The notes under the pieces were generated by a model. It did not search any database and was not told the DNA's origin. It worked only from the letters and a program-made list of their open reading frames with translations. DNA of 64,000 nt, from positions 33,744,935-33,808,934 of the forward strand of contig CM031878.1 of assembly GCA_018697195.1 (NCBI GenBank), read 5' to 3'. Both the position numbers and the translations under genes were made by a program. Shown one piece after another: positions 13,801-27,086 of this stretch. This DNA comes from Certhia americana (taxonomy: Eukaryota; Chordata; Aves; Passeriformes; Certhiidae). Every line of letters starts with the position of its first letter. Position 1 is the first letter of the stretch.

Positions 13801-15791
13801 TTTGAACGTCCAAATTGCAAGACACAATGGTCTGAAAGAACATAAAAGGCACTGACTTACCTTTCTTTACAGTGAACCACAAGCCCTGCTATTCCTCCTT
13901 CAAACAAAAGGAACTGACCATAGTTCTGCTGTACTCTTCAGCAGACCAACATTGTTACATGTAATGTGTGGTTTGCCTTCACCACTCTACATCCACCCAG
14001 AAGAAGAGAGGGAGTGATGAGAGGAAATAGTACAAGACACCAAATTCTTTGCTGGACCTGCTATCAAGCAGCTGCTTACAGGTATCGGGGAAGATAGAGA
14101 GGATATGATAAAGAAAGTGAGAACAGATATAAGAAGAGGGACGACAAGAGGGTCCCAATAAATTGGGCACATGAGTTTATACCAGAAACATACTTACAGA
14201 GAATTGTCTGTTATATAGAGTTCATTGAATAAAATATTGAAAAATACGAGGTAGAGGAAGAAATAGGAAACTAAATACGTACAATAACAAGTATTATGTC
14301 ATTTGAGTATGAGCATTACCAACAAAGGGAGCAGACAAGAAGTCTTGATTAAATGATGTTTAAATCTGATTTAATCTTTCTTTTTCACCCACCAGATGGT
14401 GCCCTTGCAGCATCCATGAACAAGCTAACCTAAGCTCTGCCTATCTACAGACACAGACAGGTCATTCTGTGTGTTCTCATAAATGGTTCTGAAGGGACAG
14501 TTTAGCTGTATCTCTGACACTTGAACTGTTCTTAAAAATGGACACTTTTCAGATAGTTCTTGGCATACGTATTTTTCAAAATCTCATTAGAAGTCTGACT
14601 AATTTTAGTAGCAGCATGATCTACTGGCCATACCTACCGCTATGGCAGCTGGTATCCGCTGCAGTATATGGATCTGCAAGCAGAAGAATGACAGTTTGGC
14701 ATCAATTAGGAGAGCACACAAACTCATAGAAAACACTGGAGATTTATTTTGTTGCCTGAAACATGGTTTCTAACCTGGAAATACTTAATCTCTGAAGAGC
14801 TGTGTATTTCTCCCACAGTGATGGAGAAAGCTTTGCAGCTGTTCAGGTTAACATGCTCCTGTTTCTCTGCTGACATTTAAACTCAAGCACACACAGCATT
14901 CTTTAAAGCTTGACTGGCACACAGAAGTAAAATGTGCACTCAGTCTTAACCTCCTAGCCTATTACTACTGCTTTTCATAATCTACATACATTTTACAAAA
15001 TTCTTTAGTAAGAAAGGCTGTCAGAGCAAATGATGCATCAAATTCAAACAGGCCATCAAGATTGCTAATGGATTTTAATAGCAGCTATTACAGCATAATG
15101 GTATTTTCCCAACAGCTGTTTGTTTATAAAATTTTTAGTTTACAAGACCTTTATGTCCAATCCCAGGAGACACCCGTCAATTCATTTATAATCATTTGGT
15201 TCAACCTACATGTAAATGCTGTCTTATTTGCACTGGGTGTGATTGTGTATGTATAGAAGACATGAGCAACTACCACAGCAATGAAAATGCTGGGGAACTT
15301 TACAAACTAAACTAATTAGTGTGTACCTTTTGACTTTAGCAGCAAATTAAGTGTTCTACATGTTTCTTTCTTCCCACTCTTTAACAGCTCATTGCAACTA
15401 AGGAAGAGCTGCCTGGATTACAACCTATTTTATGTCCCAAAACAACATATGATTGTTTGTTTAGTTCCATGCAGCTATAGCTGTTAAAGTTCTCAAAACA
15501 GAGCACATAACTGGGCTTAACTGGAGCAAGTGGACAGCAAACGAAAGCTCAATGTGGCCTGCAGAATTGGTAGACAAGCATTAGAGGAAAAATATCTTGA
15601 CAGGCTTACAAAGCTTGATATGGTCTGGAAAACCCACTGGACACAAACCCAAAAAGGCATGACTAATATTTCCCAGGTATGTGGATGGTTGTACGGTTTG
15701 GTTTGGTTGTTTGTTTGGGGGCATTTTTTGCTTCATTGGTTGGGGTATTTTAGTGCATGAGCAAGTACTTTTTGACATCTATTAGAAACCA

Positions 15792-15821
15792 GAAAATAGG
15801 AGACAAGAAAATAGGAGACAA
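15792..15821. repeat. Two-copy 15-bp tandem repeat
   Basis: The unit GAAAATAGGAGACAA occurs twice head to tail and is followed by GAA of a third copy. This is a slippage-type duplication. Confidence 0.9.
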
Positions 15822-17034
15822 GAACCCTGGCATGCTTTTTCCATTGAGTCATATTCAGAGCTGAACTGTGTGAAATGAGTGGTATTTTAAAAAAATATTC
15901 AGAAGATAACTAGTAATGGGAGCTAATTACAAACTGAGGAAAGAGAAATTGAGAAATTTATTGAATGAGATTATTTGATGTTGCAAACTTAGAAATGGCT
16001 GTTTGTCCAGCTCTCTCCCTGATTCTCAAGCTGCCTACATAATATAAATTTCTGAGTAACAGTTAATGCTGAAGTCTGGATAAATGCTTTTTATTATATG
16101 TACTAATGGGTAAGTTTTTTCTACAAACATCTAGACTTATATAATTTTGCTTCCATGGCCATGCTTCCAAACAATCATAGCAAATACCCTAGTAACAACA
16201 AACAACAGAGAATTTTTGAGGATACAGGACAAGACAGAAAAAACACACACTTCACCTTAAACAATGCCCTCTTTGGACAGCAGATGGCTCCCATTTTCCA
16301 CAAAAAAAGATTATAACTAAAATTTTCAGCCTGGACTCTCATTTCCATCATACAGGAGTAGGGGAGTTGTTATGCAGTAAGCAGGATATGGATAACAAGC
16401 TGTTAAGTGGGTGTTGTTTGTGAGCCACCTTACAAACCAGCAGTCTTCATCCATACAAGTAATGTCCTGGGTAATTAGCTTATAGCAAATGTCAATTACA
16501 GCAGGCTCTGTAGATTCCGATTCTACCTCTGTGCTTGCTAATCTCTGTAGTCTGATATGCACTTAAATATCTCAAGTAATCAGGAAAATTACTAAAAGAA
16601 TCTTTTTTTTTTCTTGGAATGCCTTGACATTTATGATGTTTGTTTATATGGAGATGCACCACCTTTTCCTCCTAGTCATTTCAACACCATACCATGACTT
16701 ACCATTACTATTCTGATTTTTCACATCCATTCTGCACAGCAGAATTATTAGTAGTAATTTTCATGGCAGAAGAATGAAAAAGTTACAAAATATATTGTTC
16801 TTTTCCTAAGACATATAGTCTAAGTCTCCCCTCATGCCTGCCAAGAGAGTTATGGTCAGATCTAAGGACATAGAGCTGGTATGATGAAAGCAATTAGAAA
16901 ACACAATCTAAATATGATCACCTGAAAGAAAAATACTTTCTATCTCTTAACCAATATTATAGAAGAGCTGGTCTTAACAGAAATACACCAATGAGATTAG
17001 ACTGCAAAACTCACAACTGATATTTATAAACCAG

Positions 17035-18812
17035 CTGGCCAGAACTGTGGGGGACAATAAAAGAAGTTTTTTTTAAATACACTAATGTCAATACACAATG
17101 TGAAAATAACATTGCCCCATTACAGGATTAGGATCATTATCTCACAAACAGGGACACCGACAAGGCAGAGATGTTTAATGCATTCTTTGCCTCTGTATTC
17201 AACAGAGATGACTGACCAAGGTGGTCTCAGTGCCCTGAGCTGGAGGATCATGACTGCAAGAACAATCAATTCCCAATGGATCCTGAAATTGTGAGAGATC
17301 AGAAATTGTGTTGCTCCAGCTGGACCCCTACATCCAATACTTCTTAATGAGCAGCTGTCATTGCAAAGCCTCTCTCAGTGGTTTTTGATCAATGAGTTTT
17401 GGGAATCCAGATAGGTCCCAGCTGAGTGGATGCTGATTTTCAAGACCAAGAAGGAGGACCGTGGAAAATACAGGCCTGTCTCACTTCAGTACCTGGTCAA
17501 GTCATGGAGAACGTTATTCTGGGGGTATTGAAAAACACCTGAAGGACAACACAGTCTTTGGTCACAGCTAGCATGGCTTCATGAGAGAAGACGCTTTATC
17601 AAACTTGTCTTCCTTCCATAAGAAGGTAACACAACTAGCTGATCAAGTGAAGCCCGTTGATACGATCTTTTTGGATTCCAGTAAAGCTGTTTATACTGTC
17701 TCTCACAGGACCCTTCAGGACAAAAATTGCAGCCCACAGCTGGGTACACACATCATGGGATGGGTAGCAAGTAGCTCATGGCTCAGGCACAAAGGGTTAT
17801 AGTGAATGGGGTGACAGCAGAATGGGGACCTGTCATTAGTGGGGATCCACAGGGCTCCATCCTTGGCCCTCTGCTCTTCAGCATCTTCATAAATTACTTG
17901 GATGCAAGACTGGACAGAATACTCAGCAAGTTCCCACAGAACAAAAAACTGGGAGGAGCTGCTGATTCCCTCAAAAGGCAGGAAGACCCTGCAGAGAGAC
18001 CTTGACAAATTGGGGTTCTAGGCAATTACCAAGCATATGAAGTTCAACAAGAAGAAATGCCAGATTCTGTATCCAGGATGGGGCAACCTGATGTATGGAC
18101 AGACTGGGGAATGAGATGCTGTAAGCAGGGCTATGGAAAGGCAGTCTTGGTTGATAGAAAGGTAAACACGAGCCAGCAGTGCCCTGGCAGCCAGGAGGGA
18201 ACAACCCTGTCCTGGGGTGCATCAGGCACAGCATGGCCAGCCAGGCAAGGGAGGGGATTGTCCCACTGTGCTCTGAGCTGGGGTGGCCTCACCTTGAGTG
18301 CTGGGGGCAGTTCTGGGTGCTGCAATACTTAGAAGGATATGAAGCTATTTGAGAGTATCTAAAGGAGGGTACCAAGGACAGTTAAGAATAAAGGGCTTTG
18401 AGGGGAAGCCATCTGAGGAGTGGCTGAGGTCACCTAGTCTGTTCTGCCTGGAGGAGACTGAGAAGGGCCCTCATTGCAGTTACAACATCCTCATGAGGAG
18501 AAGAGGAAGTGTCAGGCACTGATCTCTTCTCTATGCTGACTAGTACCAGGGACCAAGGGAATGGCCTGGAGTTGTGTCAGTTGGAAAGTTCACATTGGAT
18601 AGCAGGAAAAGGTTCTTCTCCCAGTGGGTGTTTGGACACTGAAGCAGGCTCCCCAGGGAAGCAGTCACAGCACCATCCTGATAGAGCTCAAGACACAATG
18701 ACAGTGCTCTCAGGCACATGGTGTGACTCTTGGGGATGCCCTGTGCAGGGCCAGGAGTACGACCCAGTGATCCTTGTGGGTGCCTTCCAACCCCACATAT
18801 TCTGTGATAAAA
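17035..18812 (+). mobile_element. CR1/jockey-type LINE, degenerate, endonuclease-RT linker to 3' end
   Basis: It opens with D-N-K-R-S-F-like and K-A-E-M-F-N-A-F-F-A-S-V-F coding traces (about 17045-17205). It continues with V-M-E-N-V-I-L-G-V, then a reverse transcriptase stretch in which the usual S-K-A-F-D-T-V-S-H reads S-K-A-V-Y-T-V-S-H (about 17680-17710). G-D-P-Q-G-S-I-L-G-P-L-L-F follows (about 17840-17880). The 3' end has G-A-F-Q-P-type sequence and an ATTCTGTGAT tail (about 18778-18812). Stops and frameshifts are frequent. The RT wording differs from the copy at 505-2835, suggesting another subfamily. Confidence 0.88.
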
Positions 18813-21800
18813 AACAGACTCATCACCTGAAGCCTGACTGATTACTCATAACTCATGAGTGTGATACTGGAAAGAAACTATTTTTTGATGGGAGAGTTAC
18901 TTGTTGAGAACAAGCAGTGATTCTTTAGAGAGGTATGTGCTGAAAAACTTAAGGAAAAAAGAGTGATTCAAAATGGTATTTTTGTATTTTGTATGAGGAC
19001 CCTCCTACATCATACGATGACCACATTCCTATGAATATGGCACTAAATATCTCTGATTGGCTTTCACTGAGAAATACACAAATCTATGGAAGAAATATTA
19101 CTTACCTGCTAGTTCTGGAACTCTGAGAAACTACTTGGATTTGGGCTACTATACTCACAGCATTATTTAATTTTACTGGATAACGTAATGAACATAAAAT
19201 GAACATTGTCTTAACTAGTCTGAGAAGTGCACAGTGTACATGCAGGTACTTTCATATTAGTATGTTATAAGCTTCCCAATGTGTTAACTTTTGTCTCACC
19301 TATGATTTTTCAGAAGGTTTGTTCAAGTACTTTGCAATAAATGAGACATATTCTGAGATAACATCACAAGTGGTCTCTGCATTAGGAAGTTAGCAAAGAT
19401 CATAGAGTCTTCCAGCCTATTTATCTTGGGTTGTCATGACACTATAGTGACTGGTGAATTTTCCACCTTTAGTCAAAAGGAAATATCAAGTGAAGTGAAA
19501 AATTTGACAAAGAAAGCTTAAGAAATCTAAAATAAAGGTGTGATGGGAGATGAAGGACCAGTCCTCTCCACAAAGCTTTCTTTCAAAATTCTAATAGCTT
19601 TGCAAAGTGAGAAACTGGAAGCAGAGTAAATGAAAGAAAATACCTAAAAGTTAGCAAACACAACATTCAGACTTGAGGTCTCCACTTTTGTTTACTGATA
19701 GAGCTGCTTGCAGAAATAAATTTGTTAAAAAAAATGTAATGTATTTTTACTGTATATCCACTGAATATTTTATACATACTATATATGTATATATGAACTG
19801 TATATATACTGAGTAGTTTATATTTCCAAAGTTTCCATATTTTTTTTGTTTTTTCAAGGCAGCATATTTGTACATAAACACAGACACACAGTACTGTTTA
19901 GGCATTTCAATTCAAGTTGATCCAGTACTGCCAGTAAGTATTCAGGAAATTAAGCCTTTACAAGCACTGTAATTCAAAACACTGTTTAGTCATATAGTAA
20001 ACTATGGGTCAGCAAGTTTATTTATGTTAGAGATGTTACAATGAAATATTCTAGAAGATAAGCAACAGAACACTTAACTCATTTGTGGGAATTTTTGATT
20101 TTAAAAGTCTGGGTAAAGGAAAATCTATTATATATTCTAGAGCTCATTGTCTCAAACTCACATAACTGATATCATTGTCATGGAAAAGCACAGCAGTACC
20201 ACAGAAGTGAATGTTACATAAACAGGCAAAGAAATTCCAAGCTAGGTAATTAGATGTAAATACAAATTTCAAGTTATTAAATACTTTCTTCATAGTGTTT
20301 TCCTCACAGATTTATAAAAAATTTATAAGGAAGCTACACTCTCAGTTCTGGTGGAGCTGTGCTAAACACAGTATGTGTGTTTGTCTTTATAACAAGTATC
20401 CTGACTGATGTGCAATAGCAAGTGTTACATTCACACAACTTTGGTTTTATTGTAGAGCCATGCTCTGACACAGCCACAACAGAAACTGGTTTGCAACCTA
20501 TTTTTGGATGATATAATACTCAGCCAACTCAATTATTCCAAGAAGTTAGAAGATGTTTTCTTTTTTAGTTTAAATGGCAACTTTGAAGAACTCTGAGTAC
20601 TTAATTCTTGCCAGTGTTACATGCTTTCCATATGATCTCAAACCTATCCTGCATTCTCCAACCTGTGTACCACAGTGACCTAAGAAAATGTCAGTTGAAT
20701 AATAAAACAAAGAGATTCTAAAGATAAATTGAAGATATAAAGCATCTGAGAGATGACTACTCAAAAGCAATTTTCAGCCCTTCAGTATGTACAAGACATC
20801 AGTTTACTCTCTGAATAGTTTCTGTACAATAAATGAAGTGAAGGGAGGGGGAGCCAATGTTCTTTGGAGTTTTCCTTGCATGTTCCTTGTACTTCCACTG
20901 TTGAACAGAATAGTATCCAAATACGTCACACTTTATACATATAGGAATGCTATCTCTTCCATATAGAATATATTATATTAACTTATTCTTCTGTATAGTG
21001 CATTGTATTTCCCTGTATTACTGAACAAGTTCTGCATTTCTTGCTGACACTGATGAGTGAAATAAGAATTACATGGCTCAGATACAGACGAGAAGATTAA
21101 GAGAATACTGATCGTTTTTTGGCTCAATTCATAAAACATTATGTGATATGTCAAGGTTCATAATGATCCATAAGGACAACATTCCAAAGAACTAGCATGA
21201 AAATTGCGTATTATGTGATACTCCTCCAGAGTTTATATGTCATTCATATATATCTACTCCAAATGTTTTGCCTCAATAGTAAATTTTGTCTATTCCACAG
21301 TGAGAAATATATGTAAAATGAAATGTAACACAAAATTTCTAACAGCGCTAAACAGATGCAAAGCTGGAGCAGAAAAACATAATGCATTAGCTGCTATGGC
21401 CATGATTAACTGGAAGCCTTTAAAAGGAACAGACAATTTCAACATTTTTAACACAAACCAAAGATATATCTTGTTGCCACTGACAAATATGCTAGCAAAC
21501 TTCTGTGCCTTGGATTTCTGCTAAATCCTCAGTTATTTTTACTGATCAAATTATGCACTATTAATGTAATTATTAGAAACTATTCCTAAGCTGTTCATAG
21601 AACTGTCTAAGGAGTAGGAAGTAATCTATCTCAGCTTTCATCAAGTGAAAAAATTTAACTATGCAATTTTATTGGTACTAAGCATTATTTTAAGAGGGAC
21701 ACAAGGAGAGGTAACCAAAAATCCTGATAACACTCGATCTTCATCTTCCTGGAACTTACAAATGCTGAGTAAACATTTTTTACATTCACCTCTCAGACAA

Positions 21801-24800
21801 GTCTTTGTCCTGTGTTCTCACCAAAAAAAATCCCTCTTTTATGTCAGTGAAATCCCTTTTTAATATCAGTGAAATTTACAACATCTAATTACTGCCTGTT
21901 CACTTACTAGGTCAGATTCTGATTTCAACTATATCTCAGAAGATGAGAAAAAATGGATTAAAATGAGTTAATGTAAGTCACTGGAGACAATTTACATCGG
22001 AGAAATACTAATATCAATGCACTGAAGAGATATGAATCTAACCAAACATCTTTTCAGATAGAATGACTTTCCATGTCTTCTTTCACGCTCCTACATTTTT
22101 AAATCTATTATTATTTAAAGAACTGTTAGTACTGATTTACTTCACATACATTAATGGAGAAAATGTTTCTAGAGCAAGATATTTCACCAGAAAATACAAA
22201 ACAATGTCTAGAATCCTAATAAATACCGTTATGTCTGAAATGAGTTATCTCAGTAGTGACTTGGGCTCAGATTTATTGTACAGTTCATCAACTTCTCAGC
22301 ATGCTGGATAATGAATGTTTCATTTACATTGCTAATTGCCAAGCCATGGTTCCTACAACCTTTAACCCTTACGCTCTATCACATTATCACCATATGTCAA
22401 TATAATTGCATTCAACATTCCAAACAACTAACTTTTTCATGAGGTCAAGAGATTCTCTTTTTTAAAGCTTTGCCAGTGGGATATCTTTAAAACTACGAAG
22501 AAAAGCAGTAGTATATATACAGTGTGAAGCTAAGGCAATTTTTTCTTCAGGAAAACTGCTTCTATCTTCTGACCCAAAATAAGCCCTTTGCTTTTAAAAT
22601 CACCCTTTGCCCACTACAACTCTAATCCATATGGTTTGTGAAGAGCCTTACCTTTACTGTCTGTAATTATGAAACACAATTAACTAAATCCTAATATGAA
22701 ATATTTTCTCTATCTTCTTGTGCTTTTTAATCTGTGGACTTACGCAGTTATTTCCACATCTTGATCTTCATTCTGCATTGTCACAAAAATAAAAGTATTT
22801 TACTGTAGGTACCAGTCAAGATGCTGTCTTAGGCTATGTCTCATTATAAAAGCATTGCCACTCATTGCTTACATTTATACTTTTCCTCAACCAAAACTAG
22901 GCTGCATCTCACCTCTAGAATACGTTAACTCACTCTACACCTGGAAATTCCTTTTTTTATGCTGACTTTCGCCACAAATACTACATTCATCCCTGAAACC
23001 TGCATTATCAATTGCAAAGTTTAAGCCAAATCATACACAGAATAAGCTTCTTCTGGAAAAAGATTTTACTACACAGTGTAACTGAATCAGCTCTATGGCT
23101 TGTATATGGTCAAACTTAAAGAGAGAAATATGCTCCTGGTTGGTAACAGTTACATCAGAGAGACTCTGGCCTTTCTCAATTTCTTTGAGACAAGAAACTT
23201 TGGCAAGGTACCTTCTTAGAACAATTCTGAAATACAGAAATTTAGAAATTTATTTATCAGTATTTGAGTCAGAAATCTAGATACACTCTCACAAGACAGA
23301 ATTAAGCAAACAGCACTAAAATAATGAAAATGGGTAATAAAGGATGAAAGAGAGTGAGCCTAATTAATCTTCCATGTAGCAAAACTTTCACATTAATGGC
23401 AGATAGATAGGTCATATGTCTTAGACATATCTAGTGCATATGTGCATATATACACAGAGACATAAATGGACAGCACACTTCTACATGACATGCAGTGCCA
23501 CAAATTAGCAGCCCCATCTCTAAGAAAAATACTATGGCATAATCTTGAAGCCCACAAGTTGGTGGAAGATTCAAGCTGGTTTATATCACACTTATACTGT
23601 TTTATATCATTATGTTCTGCATCATAGCACTCCCCTCTACTGCCATAATTTCGTATCTCTTCCTTTCATTTCTCTGACTCTTGGAATGTTCTTTCTGACC
23701 AAACACCAAATCCATGAAGACTCCTTTCTATCTCTTTTATCTGTGACTTCTACTGCAAGAACCTTGCTTGACTCTGTGCCAAGAACACTACAAAATAATA
23801 ACTGCATTTGAAAATTCTTAAGTACAGAGTTGCAGGCATGAGCACTCATGTCTTGGGTTGCAAGCATGTCTTGAGGTTCATACCATTCCCTTGCAATTTG
23901 CATCTATGAAAAAAAGTTTTTGCACATTCTGTTGTTGCATGACCCTTTTCCCAATTTGTAGATGATAATCCCTTCTCAAATGATCTGTAGTATCCACCCA
24001 GTAAACATCCATTTATTAGTGTTCAACTGATCGTGTTCCTGGATGTCACAGCAAAGGACTGCTTCTGCTCCCTGCTAGCTTGGACAAGACATAACATTCT
24101 GATTAACCTATACATAAAACATGAGAAAAGCATGGAATCAGAACCATAAACCCCTTTGAAGTAGATTAGGACCAGAAATGTATGTTTTCTTTCAAGTGTT
24201 TCAATCCATTAAATATATATAAAAACATTTTATAAAATCAAATTCCATGTTACCACTGAGAAATGAATATTCCCTCATGCACACCAGCTGAGACACAACG
24301 TAAGTACTTCACTCTTAAATATGAAGAACTTTTAGTAGTATGTGCCAAACAGTGTGTTCCTAGGAGATTTAAGCATGTGGTTATTCATTTCCAGCTGCTT
24401 CTGTGGAGTCAAACTTCGTTCTTATGCTAACAGGTAACATTATTATTACATTTTGTGAAGGATAGTGACATCAAGCACAGATAATCAATGACGGTGCAGA
24501 AGGACATTTGAAAGCATGCTTATTTCCTTAGACTTTAATGTGGATTAAAAAAATACAGCCAAATCCTATGTAACTTTAAATGTGTTCAGAATGTGAGTTC
24601 ATGATGACTGAGTGTACAGTACACAAGGATCACTCATCACTTAATTTAACCTCCTAACTACTTCCGGTTGACACAAGAAACTAAATTAAAATTTTTCTAA
24701 AATAGTTTAAGGCATAAAATCCAGAGTCCTGAATAGTCTGAACATCAGTGGCTCCTGACTTCAGCTAACTGACACTTTTAGAAATCTAAATGCAGAAGTA

Positions 24801-25489
24801 GTAAAATGACTACTTTCACAGATCTGTTCACCTGGGCACCTTTAAAACCTTACTTTGAGTTTTACAGTTACACTGCTAGTACCCCAAGCCCACAGTAAGA
24901 GAGGCTAAGGCTTGGCTTCTGACTTAACATTATTTATACTACAAAACAAAATTCCATTACCTCAGAGGATCTAAGTGTAACTGACTGAAACACTATAAAC
25001 AATTAAGCTAATGATATACACTATAAACATGAAGGAAGAATTCATAGTAGATGATATAATAACTAAAAGTTTCTATTTATTCAGCTATCTGTATTTACAG
25101 ATTAGTTTGCAGAGAAGACCAAGAGAAGACTCAGGACACTACAGCAGTAAAAAATACCAAAAAAAATACCCCAGGAAACCAAAACTGGTCATTCCAATTA
25201 ACCCCTATCCATAAGATGGGAAAAGAGGAAATAAAACATAACTGCACATACTAATATATAAGCCAAATATGCAACCTGGATCACACCAGCCACGTGAGGT
25301 GACAATGCTAAGACAAACATTTAGCAGGATCCAATGAAAGAGTTTTGCATTTATTTGAACTAAGTACCTCCAGATGCTGTAAAATGAGTATTTTACCATG
25401 AAGACATGGAAAAAATGCTGCCTAAAGGAAATTGTACCTAGACTGTTCAATGCACTTTCTCCTGAATCAGAAATCATGAACAGTTCTGA

Positions 25490-26190
25490 ATTATCACAGA
25501 ATCTAGAGTGCCTGGGCTGGAAATGACCTTAAAGATCATTTAGTTCCAACCTACCTGCCACTGTCATAAACACGTTTCACTAGCCCAGGTTGCTCAGAGT
25601 CCCATCCAAATTGGCCTTGAACACTTCAAGAGATAGGACATCCATTACTTTCCTGGGCAACCTGTTCCAGTGCCTCGTCACCTTCACAGGAAAAAATTTC
25701 TTCATAGTATCTAACCTAAACCTATCCTCTTTTAGCTCAAAGCCATTCCCCCTTATCCTTATCACTACATGCTCTTGTAAACAGTCTCTCTCCATCTTTT
25801 TTGTAAGCTCTCTTAGGTACTGGAAGGCTGCAATTGGGTCACCCCAAAGCCTTCCCTTCTTCAGGATGAAAAATGACAATTGTCTCAGCCTCTCCTCATA
25901 GGAGAGGTGCTCCATCCCCCCAGTCAATTTGGAAACTCCCCTTTGGACTCTCTCCAATAGTTCCATGTCCTTCCTGTGCTGGGACCCCAGAGCTGGCTGC
26001 AGCCCTGCAGGTGGGGTCTCACCAGAGCAGAGCAGAGGGGCAGAATCCCCTCCCTGCTGCCCACATTGCTCTGGATGCAGCCCAGAGATACGTTTGGATT
26101 TCTGGGCTAGGAGTGCTCATTGCTGGGTCATGTCTAGCCTCTCCTCCACCAGCACCCTCAAGTCCTTCTCAGTTGAAGCCATACATGGAA
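25490..26190 (-). mobile_element. CR1 LINE 3' fragment, minus strand
   Basis: A 128-codon minus-strand frame carries the CR1 ORF2 C-terminus: L-S-Y-E-E-R-L-R-Q-L-S, R-G-N-G-F-E-L-K-E-D-R-F-R-L-D, R-H-W-N-R-L-P-R and L-E-V-F-K-A-N-L-D. The tail at 25490-25520 is the characteristic 3' end. The upstream part (about 25970-26190) continues CR1 in other frames. It lies in the same orientation as PRUNE2. The intact C-terminal frame suggests a comparatively young copy, but it is 5'-truncated and inactive. Confidence 0.92.
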
Positions 26191-26410
26191 TGGAAATATG
26201 CAGGTTTCTTGCTGGAACAGACAGCATCCAGGTAGAAAAGAAAGCACATGCATTACCAAGGTCTAATGTATAACAGTAAGATAGAGAGCAAGATGCAAAC
26301 CACTGCTTTTTAAAGGCATTTCCTTTTGTACCTGTTTCATGTTTGCAATTACAATATGAAGGGCATAATGGTAGCCATTTCTGTTATTCAGAAAAATGCC
26401 TCCATCTATG

Positions 26411-26416
26411 CTACAG
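26411..26416. repeat. Target-site duplication, left copy (CTACAG)
   Basis: It is identical to 27081-27086 and lies directly before the TG end of the LTR. Confidence 0.72.
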
Positions 26417-27080
26417 TGTGGAGGCTTGGGAGCCTGCCAGGAATGCAACTCCCCAGCCCTGAAAGGGCAGAGACAACCAAAGGGAAAACGCCTTTTAAGG
26501 TTAGAGCCAGATGAGTGTCTCCCCCATGGGCCTTCACAGGTACATGCAGATCCTTGACGTCTGACTGGTTTACCCAGTTTATGTCACCTTTCTTCTCCCA
26601 GTTCAGCGCCCCCCTCTTACCTCTTATATGTTTGCACCATAGAATGTTCTCCCTTTCCCTGATCCCTACTGGTCCCCATTTGGTGCAGTGCTCCTACCCA
26701 ATTAGCCTACTGGTTACCCTAGTCCCTCACCACACCTCTGCACCAAATGCCTGTAAACCCATTGGACCCTGGATCCTGCTCCACCCCCTGCTACCCCATA
26801 GTTAAACCTGGACACTTAGATGTTCCTTGTCCTTGTCCCTGGACCGTTTCAGCACATGGAAATAAACGGCCACTGGAAATCCATACCAAGACCCTTCCCT
26901 CTCTCATTGTTGACTCAGTGGTAGTGTGTGTGTGTGTCTGTGTCCGTGTTTGTATGTGTGCAGTAAGTTGTGTGCTTGCCTACCTGTGTGTGTGGGTGCT
27001 GGCCAGCCTGACGCAGTTTCTTCTACAGAGACACTTCTCAGGAAGGTAGTGGCACTTGACCATCAGCACCCGCTGCTACA
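26417..27080 (+). mobile_element. Solo LTR of an endogenous retrovirus (6-bp target duplication)
   Basis: This 664-bp block begins TGTGGAGG and ends TGCTACA. It is flanked on both sides by CTACAG (26411-26416 and 27081-27086). It is richer in G+C than the intron around it. It contains an AATAAA signal at 26861-26866 and a GT-rich stretch (about 26922-26995) after it, as expected for a polyadenylation region. A weak TATA-like TTATATG lies at 26624-26630. No gag, pol or env frames are present, so it is a recombined solo LTR. It shows no obvious similarity to the LTR at 787-1120. The boundary choice rests on the TG..CA ends plus the duplication. Confidence 0.75.
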
Positions 27081-27086
27081 CTACAG
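27081..27086. repeat. Target-site duplication, right copy (CTACAG)
   Basis: It pairs with 26411-26416 and lies directly after the CA end of the LTR. Confidence 0.72.
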
